From NCBI GenBank assembly GCA_037138855.1, contig JBAXHO010000010.1, positions 1 through 38,958 on the forward strand: a DNA stretch of 38,958 bases. Reading direction: 5' to 3'. A model generated the notes under the pieces. The model was not told the DNA's origin. It did not search any database and saw only the letters and a list, made by a program, of their open reading frames with translations. The DNA is from JBAXHO01 sp037138855 (GTDB lineage: Bacteria; Patescibacteriota; Dojkabacteria; B142; OLB20). Shown here piece by piece: positions 33,096 through 38,958 of this stretch (its first letter is position 1; every line of letters starts with the position of its first letter). The position numbers and the translations under genes were made by a program.

Positions 33096-33125
33096 CGGTG
33101 ACCGGTGAGCGGTAACCGGTAAGCG
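33096..33125 (+). repeat. GGTGACCGGTGAGCGG word repeat, copy 2
   Basis: Imperfect repeat of the array after glnA, beginning 5 bases after the cupin stop. It is followed by the hairpin at 33141-33160. Confidence 0.6.
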
Positions 33126-33140
33126 GAATTTGGATAATAG

Positions 33141-33160
33141 GGGAAACGTCGTCGTTTTCC
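33141..33160. repeat. GGGAAACG-TCGT-CGTTTTCC hairpin, copy 2
   Basis: Relative of the hairpin at 22143-22160, with the same TCGT loop. It abuts the stop codon of the Nudix gene on the minus strand and sits 50 bases after the cupin stop, so it could act between these convergent genes. Confidence 0.6.
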
Positions 33161-33625
33161 CTATTTATGTTTATTATTGGGACATACTCTTTTCAACAAA
33201 ATTTCCAAAGCAGGACGTTCATCCCAAACGAATTTCTGAATATTTTCTTGTGTTAGTTTAACCCAGCGTGCCTTGGCTAAGGTAGTTTCTCCTTCAATAT
33301 TTGGTTCTTTGATAGTCCCGGAAACATATTCACAAATTCTGACAATTGCTACAATTTGTTTGTCATCTGCATTTTTTTTATAAGTCCAGGTCCAAATATA
33401 AATTGGCTCAAGTGGGTGGATGATTAGTCCGGTTTCTTCCTGAGTTTCTCTGATTATTGCTGCATCAGGCGTTTCGCCAAATTCCATTTGCCCACCGGGT
33501 AAACCATATTTACCAGCTACTTTTGAAGATAAATATTTAGAGTCAAGATATTTAATCGCAACAAGGGTATTTTCTGTTGCATTATAAATCAATGCTTTTT
33601 GTGCAAAGCTAAAAATTTGTGTCAT
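33161..33625 (-). CDS. Nudix hydrolase
   Basis: A 154-residue Nudix enzyme. The box GQMEFGETPDAAIIRETQEE...GL (45-67) has all key residues: Gly45, Glu51, Arg59, Glu60, Glu63 and Glu64. LVAIKYLDSKYLSSKVAGKYGLPGG is the usual strand and loop before it. Nudix enzymes cleave nucleoside diphosphates linked to another group; the substrate is not evident. It ends directly against a hairpin shared with the gap after the cupin gene. Confidence 0.87.
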   Translation of the reverse strand: MTQIFSFAQKALIYNATENTLVAIKYLDSKYLSSKVAGKYGLPGGQMEFGETPDAAIIRETQEETGLIIHPLEPIYIWTWTYKKNADDKQIVAIVRICEYVSGTIKEPNIEGETTLAKARWVKLTQENIQKFVWDERPALEILLKRVCPNNKHK

Positions 33626-33946
33626 TGATTATTATCTTTAAAGTTTAAATAAAAATTTTTACCAGAGCCAGCACAGCAATTACGCTCCAGATGATATTTA
33701 ACCTTGTTGGAAAATATATTTGAATTATAACGTAATGATTGCAAGGAAGCTAGGAGTATAGGAATCAAATCTCGAATTGCGAATATCGAATATCAAGAGA
33801 TAAAGAATTTATGACTATTTAATGTAGTTCGCATTACGCATTTTGGAATCTAGGAATCGAATCTTAAATGTACAAAATTTGTGTTGGAATACATAGCCTA
33901 CTAAATTAGCTAATTGTTATTCTAGGAGATGAGTTAAGAAAAATAA
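33626..33946. other. Gene-poor gap with repeat words
   Basis: No full gene is seen in these 321 bases. On the minus strand from about 33716 to 33645 a frame reads IYFPTRLNIIWSVIAVLA, then LVKIFI and TAA, which looks like the end of a small membrane protein but has no ATG, GTG or TTG start before an in-frame stop. From about 33766 the gap carries ATCTCGAATTGCGAATATCG and GTAGTTCGCATTACGCATTTT words, related to words at 2465-2480, 13285-13310 and 35008-35028. Confidence 0.45.
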
Positions 33947-34948
33947 ATGAAGCAAAATAGATACCAAGTAAATTATCTGCGATTAATCCGTGATATTGGT
34001 GCTGTATATTCTACTGGTAAAATAAGATCATATACTGCTATTAATTCTCTTTTAGTAAAAACATACTGGGAAATTGGAAGGAAGATTGTTAATTATGAAC
34101 AAGCTGGGCAAGAAAGGGCTGAGTACGGTAGTGATTTATTAGATCGTTTAGCAAAAGACTTGAAGAGCAAGTATGGTAAGGGGTTTAGCAGACGGAATGT
34201 TTTGAATATGCGAAGATTTTTTCAAATTTATCCAATTTGGCAGACAGTGTCTGCCAAATTAAATTGGAGTCAATATATTTTATTGATTGGAATCACTGAT
34301 AATAAAGCTCGAAAATTCTATGAAAATATGGTTTTGGAGGATAAATTATCAGTACGTGAATTGGAAAGACAGATAGATTCTATGCTCTATGAAAGATCAA
34401 AATTATCAGATTTCAAAAATATTACCAATACAACTGTTTTAAAAGAAAATCAAGATATTGAAAGTTTTATTAAAGATCCATATATATTCGAGTTTTTATC
34501 TTTATCAGAAAATTCTTTGCATTCTGAGAAAGAATTGGAACAAAAATTAATCGCTAATTTAGAAATGTTTTTATTGGAATTAGGAAGGGGGTTCACCTTT
34601 GTAAAGGAACAATACAGAATTAGTCTAGGAGTTTCGCATTATTTTGTCGACTTAGTATTCTATCATCGGATTCTAAAATGTTTTGTCTTGATTGATCTTA
34701 AGTTAGGCAGGGTAAAACATTATGATATTGGACAGATGAATTTATATTTAAACTTTTTTAATAAGGAAGAAAATTCACTAGATGATAATCCAGCTATAGG
34801 TCTTGTATTATCAGCTGAGAAAAATGAAATTGATGTTGAATATGCCTTAGGTGGTATTACTAATCGTTTATTTGTTTCCAAATATCAGATTTATTTGCCT
34901 AAAAAAAATGAAATAAAAGCCAGATTTCAAGAGATTCTTAGTAAGTAA
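33947..34948 (+). CDS. YhcG/DUF1016-family PDDEXK nuclease
   Basis: A 333-residue protein with an N-terminal DUF1016 domain (SLLVKTYWEIGRKIVNYEQAG, then AEYGSDLLDRLAKDL, KGFSRRNVLNMRRFFQIYP) and a C-terminal PD-(D/E)xK nuclease domain (about 205-320) where VDLVFYHRILKCFVLIDLKLG supplies the Asp and the Asp-x-Lys pair. The family is common on mobile and defence-related islands and near restriction-modification genes; its target is not known. It sits alone between gaps with repeat words and no partner restriction or methylase gene is in the window. Confidence 0.87.
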   Translation: MKQNRYQVNYLRLIRDIGAVYSTGKIRSYTAINSLLVKTYWEIGRKIVNYEQAGQERAEYGSDLLDRLAKDLKSKYGKGFSRRNVLNMRRFFQIYPIWQTVSAKLNWSQYILLIGITDNKARKFYENMVLEDKLSVRELERQIDSMLYERSKLSDFKNITNTTVLKENQDIESFIKDPYIFEFLSLSENSLHSEKELEQKLIANLEMFLLELGRGFTFVKEQYRISLGVSHYFVDLVFYHRILKCFVLIDLKLGRVKHYDIGQMNLYLNFFNKEENSLDDNPAIGLVLSAEKNEIDVEYALGGITNRLFVSKYQIYLPKKNEIKARFQEILSK

Positions 34949-35040
34949 TTCAATAAAAAAACAGCTGGTCAAGTATTTTGAAGTAAAGGAGGAAGCTAGT
35001 CAGTATATTTCGCATTAAGCATTTCGGATTATATTTATAA

Positions 35041-35059
35041 TCCTGAATTTTTTTCAGGA
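35041..35059. repeat. TCCTGAA-TTTTT-TTCAGGA hairpin, copy 3
   Basis: The same 7-bp stem as in the 56-bp repeats (12390-12408 and 22268-22286) with another 5-base loop, again followed by CGAG or CGA. It lies in the 235-base gap before the ABC transporter genes, which holds no gene. A second small hairpin, AGC-TTCG-GCT, lies 8 to 20 bases further. Confidence 0.6.
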
Positions 35060-35183
35060 CGAGTGACGAGCTTCGGCTTCCGACTTGTGATTTTTTAACT
35101 TAAGATAAGCATCTTGACTCAAATCTTTTGACGGTTTAAGATTAACTAATATTCTCAATTGTTCTTATTATTGGTTTAATTCC

Positions 35184-36059
35184 TTGAAGATTCTCGAAGT
35201 AACTGGTTTGAAGAAATATTTCAAGACGCTCAAAGCAGTTGATGATATTTCCTTTTCAATTGAAAAAGGAGAAATCGTAGGTTTTCTTGGCCCTAATGGC
35301 GCTGGTAAAACTACAACGATTAATTGTTTAATGGACTTTTTGCGACCAACAGCGGGTGAAATCAAAATTTTTGGTAAAGACATCCGTGAGTTTGGTGTAG
35401 CTGCCAAAAAGGAGATTGGATTTCTCTCAAGTGATGTGCATCTTTATCATTCCTGGACTGGCTGGGAGCATGTGAAGTTTATCGAAAGTATCAAAGGTAA
35501 GTCGACAATTCTCAAAGCGCTTGCCAGTGATTTCCAGCTGGATTTGAGTCTCAAAGTAAAAAATCTCTCAACGGGAAATAAACAAAAATTAGGAATTATT
35601 ATGGGTTTAATGTCCAATCCTAAGCTCTTGATTTTGGATGAACCATCACGGGGACTGGATCCGATGTTGCAAAACAAGCTCTATGAATATTTAGAAGATT
35701 TTCACAAAAAAGGGGTAACCATCTTTATGTCCTCACATATTTTGACTGAAATCGAACGCGTCTGTGAAAAGGTTTGCATCATCAAGAAAGGGAAAATTGT
35801 TGCTTTTGAGAATCTCAGCAATCTTAAAAAGAAGAAAATATTTATCGTCAAAGTCACTTTTAAAGAAGCCTTAACCAAGGTGCTCAAAGATTTCCAGGAT
35901 TTTGAAATTTCCAGTTCTTATGGCAATATTGCTTTTTTTAAGGTAAAACAGGATTTGAATCCGATGATCCGAAAACTAGCAAATTATGATTTGCAAGGTT
36001 TGGAAATCAATCATGCTTCTCTAGAAGAAATATTTTTTGAATATTACGAGGAACGGTGA
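35184..36059 (+). CDS. ABC transporter ATP-binding protein
   Basis: A 291-residue ATPase of the ABC-2 exporter type. Walker A is GPNGAGKTT (36-44), the signature is LSTGNKQK (128-135) in place of LSGGQ, Walker B is LLILDEPSRGLDP (148-160), and the switch histidine is in MSSHIL (182-187). The start is TTG at 35184, directly before KILEVTGLKKYF, with no alternative ATG before the first strand. The C-terminal 80 residues are the usual extra domain of drug/antibiotic or unknown exporters. It works with the permease that follows 101 bases later. Confidence 0.9.
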   Translation: MKILEVTGLKKYFKTLKAVDDISFSIEKGEIVGFLGPNGAGKTTTINCLMDFLRPTAGEIKIFGKDIREFGVAAKKEIGFLSSDVHLYHSWTGWEHVKFIESIKGKSTILKALASDFQLDLSLKVKNLSTGNKQKLGIIMGLMSNPKLLILDEPSRGLDPMLQNKLYEYLEDFHKKGVTIFMSSHILTEIERVCEKVCIIKKGKIVAFENLSNLKKKKIFIVKVTFKEALTKVLKDFQDFEISSSYGNIAFFKVKQDLNPMIRKLANYDLQGLEINHASLEEIFFEYYEER

Positions 36060-36130
36060 GCGGTGTCCGGTAATCGGTAATCGGAGAGATAATTAAGTAT
36101 AATCCCGATCACCGAACACCGGTTACCGAT
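36055..36130. repeat. Inverted pair of GGTGATCGG words between the ABC genes
   Basis: CGGTGTCCGGTAATCGG at about 36061-36084 faces CCGATCACCGAACACCGG at about 36105-36122; the two arms are 24-base relatives with a few mismatches and could fold on the mRNA. TATAAT at 36098-36103 lies in the loop. This is the third site of the word found after glnA and the cupin gene. Confidence 0.6.
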
Positions 36131-36160
36131 TTTATTTACTTTAATTCAAAATTTACATCT

Positions 36161-36967
36161 GTGTTAACTATATTTAAAAAGACACTTTACACCAACCGGA
36201 TTTTTGTCTTGGTGATCAGTTTGATTACACTCTTATTTATCCTGATGTATGTTGGATTGTACCCATCTGTCAAAGAGCAAGCTGATCAGTTTTCCAAGCT
36301 TTTAGAATCATATCCAAAATCAATGCTGGAAATTTTTGGGATTGAAAATCAACTGAGTTTTACTGTATTGGAGAATTTTGTCACTATTGAGCTTTTTTCC
36401 TTTCTCTGGCCGATTTTAGTAGTTGTATTAGGTACCAGTTTGGGTATGAAGTTATTTGCTGGTGAGATTGATAAAGGAACAATGGAAATATTATTAGCAC
36501 TGCCACTTTCCAGAGCGAGAATTTTTCTAGGGAAATATTGTGCCGGGATAGTGATTTTAGTGATCTATACTGGAACCTCAATTTATGGTATTCCTTTCAT
36601 TGCCTGGTTATTCAAAATTGATTTTATGTTGGCGAATTATGCTTATTTATTTGCTAGTTCTTTACTTTTTGCTTTAGCGATTTATTCTTTGGCAATTATG
36701 TTTTCAACTATGTTTTCTGAGAGTAGCAAAGGAATCATGCTGACAGTGGGTATTGTTTTGATGATGTATGTTTTGAATGTTTTATCTACTTTGAAGGCGA
36801 GTTTAGAAAATCTCCAATATTTATCTTTTTTTCATTATTACAATGCCTCAGCTGCTTTGTCCAGCAAGGAATTACCCTGGGAAACGATTTTAGTGTTTGG
36901 GTTAGTCATTATTATTGCAGGAGTTCTGGCCGGGGTAATTTTCCAGCGCCGTGATATTGCTCTTTAA
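36161..36967 (+). CDS. ABC-2 type transporter permease
   Basis: A 268-residue membrane protein with six hydrophobic helices and a large loop after the first helix (about 38-80), the layout of ABC-2 permeases. SFLWPILVVVLGTSLGMKLFAGEIDKGTMEILLALPLSR, shown as SLGMKLFAGEIDKGTMEILL, is the conserved coupling region. The start is GTG at 36161. With the ATPase it should form a dimeric exporter; the substrate is unknown. Confidence 0.88.
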   Translation: MLTIFKKTLYTNRIFVLVISLITLLFILMYVGLYPSVKEQADQFSKLLESYPKSMLEIFGIENQLSFTVLENFVTIELFSFLWPILVVVLGTSLGMKLFAGEIDKGTMEILLALPLSRARIFLGKYCAGIVILVIYTGTSIYGIPFIAWLFKIDFMLANYAYLFASSLLFALAIYSLAIMFSTMFSESSKGIMLTVGIVLMMYVLNVLSTLKASLENLQYLSFFHYYNASAALSSKELPWETILVFGLVIIIAGVLAGVIFQRRDIAL

Positions 36968-36975
36968 ATTATTGA

Positions 36976-37004
36976 TTGACAATTTATTATTGAAAAATTA
37001 AGAT
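36976..37004 (+). promoter_or_regulatory. Promoter upstream of prs
   Basis: A perfect TTGACA (36976-36981) and TAAGAT (36999-37004) are 17 bases apart; TATGAT at 37004-37009 is an alternative -10. The predicted start near 37011 gives a leader of about 115 bases containing a 13-codon frame and a terminator hairpin before prs. Confidence 0.6.
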
Positions 37005-37027
37005 ATGATTTATCAATATTTTCCAAG

Positions 37028-37069
37028 ATGAATAATTTTATTCTCAACCGAATCATTAGATTTAAATAA
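37028..37069 (+). CDS. Possible 13-codon leader peptide
   Basis: ATG AAT AAT ... AAA TAA encodes MNNFILNRIIRFK and ends 7 bases before the terminator stem. It lies between the promoter and the terminator of the prs leader. No Shine-Dalgarno motif precedes it, but none of the window's genes has one. Translation is speculative. Confidence 0.3.
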   Translation: MNNFILNRIIRFK

Positions 37070-37075
37070 TTCTTG

Positions 37076-37101
37076 AAGAGCCCCACGGCTCTTTTTTTTT
37101 A
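37076..37101 (+). terminator. Rho-independent terminator 25 bases before prs
   Basis: AAGAGCC, loop CCAC, GGCTCTT, then a run of T continuing to 37100. It is the clearest intrinsic terminator in the window. It lies downstream of a promoter and upstream of prs, not directly after the ABC permease stop (109 bases away), so it may either end a short RNA or act as an attenuator for prs. Confidence 0.85.
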
Positions 37102-37125
37102 CTTAAAATTTGGAATTTTATCACA

Positions 37126-38016
37126 ATGGCGAAAATCATCCTCAGCGGTAGTAGTAATTATCCTTTAGCCAAAAGTATCGCTAAAAGAAATAAATTACAA
37201 CTGGCTGAGGTAGAAATTTCCCATTTTGCTAATCAGGAAAAGCGGATTCATATTTTGACAGATTTAAAAGATCAGGATGTAATGATTGTGCAATCGACTT
37301 GTGGCAAACCTGATGAATTTCTTATTGAAACATTATTATTAAAAGATGCAGCGACACGTATGCAACCGCGTTCAATTTCTCTGGTGATTCCCTGGTTGGC
37401 ATATTCTCCACAAGATAAAGTTTTTCGTACTGGTGAAGCATTATCTTCAGAAGTAGTGGTGAAAATGCTTGAACTGATTGGCTTTGATAAAATCTATGTT
37501 TTTGATTTACACTCAGAGCATGTTTTGAAAAAATTTACGCAAGCGATTGATAATTTAACGACGATGCCTCTCTATATTCAGTATTTTAAAAAGCACATCA
37601 AGGACAAGGAAAGTTGGGTAGCAGTAGCTGTAGATAAAGGCAGCAAACCACGAGCTAGTGCATTTGCTAAAGCACTTGGTCTGGAGTTAGTGGAATTTGA
37701 TAAAATTCGGGATTTAAATACCGGAGAAGTCACCTTTCTGCATTTACATGGTTCTGTTGCTGGAAAAAAGATCATTACTTTCGATGATTATGTCAGTACC
37801 GGGCAAACTTTGATTAAATCTGTAGAATTCTTGAAAGCACTTGGCGCCAAACAATATTATTTCTGCGTTACTCACGTTATCGTTGAAAGCACTTTATCAC
37901 TAATTGAAGATAGTGATATCGATAAAGTGATTATTACTAATACGATTGATTACCCTGGAATTACAGAGTACCAGAAAATTGAGGTACTGGATATAGCGGA
38001 GTTGATACCAGTGTGA
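37126..38016 (+). CDS. prs: Ribose-phosphate pyrophosphokinase (PRPP synthetase)
   Basis: The 296-residue enzyme makes PRPP from ribose-5-phosphate and ATP, the entry to nucleotide and other pathways. The start MAKIILSGSSNYPLAKSIA, the YSPQDKVFRTGEALSSEVV block and the PRPP-binding loop FDDYVSTGQT (219-228) are in place, and FDLHSEHV holds the conserved His. The flexible loop and regulatory residues differ from the common class I enzymes and the protein is about 15 residues shorter than the usual 310. It is preceded by a promoter, a leader and a strong terminator hairpin. Confidence 0.87.
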   Translation: MAKIILSGSSNYPLAKSIAKRNKLQLAEVEISHFANQEKRIHILTDLKDQDVMIVQSTCGKPDEFLIETLLLKDAATRMQPRSISLVIPWLAYSPQDKVFRTGEALSSEVVVKMLELIGFDKIYVFDLHSEHVLKKFTQAIDNLTTMPLYIQYFKKHIKDKESWVAVAVDKGSKPRASAFAKALGLELVEFDKIRDLNTGEVTFLHLHGSVAGKKIITFDDYVSTGQTLIKSVEFLKALGAKQYYFCVTHVIVESTLSLIEDSDIDKVIITNTIDYPGITEYQKIEVLDIAELIPV

Positions 38017-38065
38017 GTCTCCCCTATACTTGTTTTCCCGCGAGTTACGAATTGCGATTTCTCTA

Positions 38066-38074
38066 TGCTATAAT
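38066..38074 (+). promoter_or_regulatory. Extended -10 promoter (TGCTATAAT)
   Basis: Identical to the murG extended -10. A TTACGA at 38045-38050 may serve as a poor -35 with an 18-base spacer. The leader to the chosen ATG at 38102 is about 20 bases. Confidence 0.55.
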
Positions 38075-38101
38075 TTAATCATTAAATCAATTTCAACTCC
38101 A

Positions 38102-38908
38102 ATGGCAATGGCTGAACATACAACTGTCCCAATAACAAATCTGCTCATGGCTCATGAGCAATTTGATGCTGACGGTCAGCCAGCCTTCCCTTTAATGGAA
38201 GAGTATCAATTTTTGAGAGTAAATCCAGACCAGTTTTTAGAAATCAATCCGGATCGTCCGACTTTATTAGTAGTAATTGGTCCTTCTGCTGTCGGTAAGG
38301 ATACTATTGTCGATAAATTGATTGAGGCAAAATTAGTAAGAAAAATAACTACAGCAACAACGAGAGCGAGACGGGTAAACATTCCTGGAAAAGAAGATGA
38401 AGCGCCAGATAGCTATATTTGGTTAGCGGAAGAGTATCCTAGAGTTGCGACAGAGTCCGATGAAGAATATTATGATCGTTTGAAAACAGAAGCCCGTCTT
38501 GTAGAATTTAATCAGCATGATGGAAATCTCTATGGACTGCCTGAAGCATCAATCACAAAAGCTTTAGCAGTAAATGATTCACAAGCATTACCAGTAGTAA
38601 GAACGGAAATTAATGGAGCGGTAACAATTAAAGCAAAATTTCAAGATCAATATAATGTAATTATTATTGCAATCGAACCAGATGAGATTACTTCACTTTT
38701 AGGGATAATTAAAACTGAAAGAGCAGGAGCTAGTTTAGACATACGCATTGCTAGAGTTAAGCAGGAAATTGAAGGAGCACAAAGGGAGGCTAATTTATTT
38801 GTTCAGAATACCCACAAAACTGTTGCTGGAAAGAAAGGTTTAGATGTAGTTGTAGCAGAATTGAAAAAGTTTTTGCAAGAATTACATAAAAATACTTCGT
38901 CAAAATAG
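38102..38908 (+). CDS. Guanylate-kinase-like P-loop protein
   Basis: From the ATG at 38102 the protein has 268 residues. After a 50-residue leader unlike any known domain, the P-loop GPSAVGKDT is at 60-68, followed by KITTATTRARR, which matches the guanylate kinase TTRxxR loop, and YGLPEASITKAL. The GMP-binding tyrosines and acidic residues are not all recognisable, and the middle (EEYPRVATESDEEYYDRLKTE) is divergent, so it is probably a guanylate kinase relative rather than the housekeeping enzyme. The frame runs 24 codons further upstream but that part overlaps the promoter. An ATG at 38108 is also possible. Confidence 0.72.
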   Translation: MAMAEHTTVPITNLLMAHEQFDADGQPAFPLMEEYQFLRVNPDQFLEINPDRPTLLVVIGPSAVGKDTIVDKLIEAKLVRKITTATTRARRVNIPGKEDEAPDSYIWLAEEYPRVATESDEEYYDRLKTEARLVEFNQHDGNLYGLPEASITKALAVNDSQALPVVRTEINGAVTIKAKFQDQYNVIIIAIEPDEITSLLGIIKTERAGASLDIRIARVKQEIEGAQREANLFVQNTHKTVAGKKGLDVVVAELKKFLQELHKNTSSK

Positions 38909-38958
38909 TCTTTTCCAATCCTAATATGATACTGAACGTCAATTTTCAGTGAGCAATT

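Noticed and set aside
1..38958. Recoding of TGA as glycine, known in some CPR groups
   Set aside because: Several well-defined genes end at TGA at the family-normal length (for example manC and glnA), so TGA is a stop here.

Overview
The window is an AT-rich bacterial chromosome segment with short intergenic gaps, mixed strands, standard stop codons (TGA is used as a stop) and almost no Shine-Dalgarno sequences. The gene set and style (cohesin/dockerin surface proteins, a DUF2207 protein, PIG-V-like and family-2 glycosyltransferases, a truncated-LysRS EF-P modifier, a four-helix-bundle protein, many orphan intergenic repeats, a heliorhodopsin) fit a monoderm of the Candidate Phyla Radiation/Patescibacteria, probably a Microgenomates-like lineage. 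This placement is inference: no rRNA or tRNA gene was recognised.

Layout. 0.1-4.1 kb: MgtC/DUF4010 membrane protein, an LPNTG-anchored cohesin-like surface protein, glutamine synthetase. 4.2-7.1 kb: PAP2 phosphatase and FemAB-type transferase, divergent from murG (cell wall). 7.2-9.4 kb: a minus-strand operon of two cohesin-domain membrane proteins and one dockerin protein. 9.5-12.3 kb: mannose-1-phosphate guanylyltransferase, then an efp-epmA pair. 12.5-16.3 kb: a methyltransferase and a crtI-crtB-crtYcd carotenoid operon. 16.4-22.1 kb: GNAT, alpha/beta hydrolase, a heliorhodopsin, a small NTF2-like membrane protein, a four-TM orphan that shares a duplicated promoter module with the heliorhodopsin, and a DUF2207 protein. 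22.3-28.5 kb: HD phosphohydrolase and a surface-glycan locus (methyltransferase, GT-C, GT2, DegT aminotransferase, and a flippase fused to a sugar cupin). 28.6-34.9 kb: Nudix enzymes, an unusual non-membrane CDP-alcohol phosphotransferase-like protein, exonuclease III, a cupin, a four-helix-bundle protein and a YhcG/DUF1016 nuclease. 35.2-38.9 kb: an ABC-2 exporter, PRPP synthetase behind a promoter/leader/terminator, and a guanylate-kinase-like protein.

How it fits together. The crt operon should make a cyclised carotene, the precursor of retinal; the heliorhodopsin 1.7 kb away keeps its Schiff-base lysine and counterion glutamate. No carotene-cleaving oxygenase is visible, so retinal must come from a gene elsewhere or from outside. 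The cohesin/dockerin operon suggests a small surface-tethered protein complex. The glycan locus supplies and exports an amino-sugar-bearing surface polymer. Between genes there are several families of short degenerate word-like repeats and palindromes, including a perfect 56-bp direct repeat about 9.9 kb apart; these are the least explained structure in the window.
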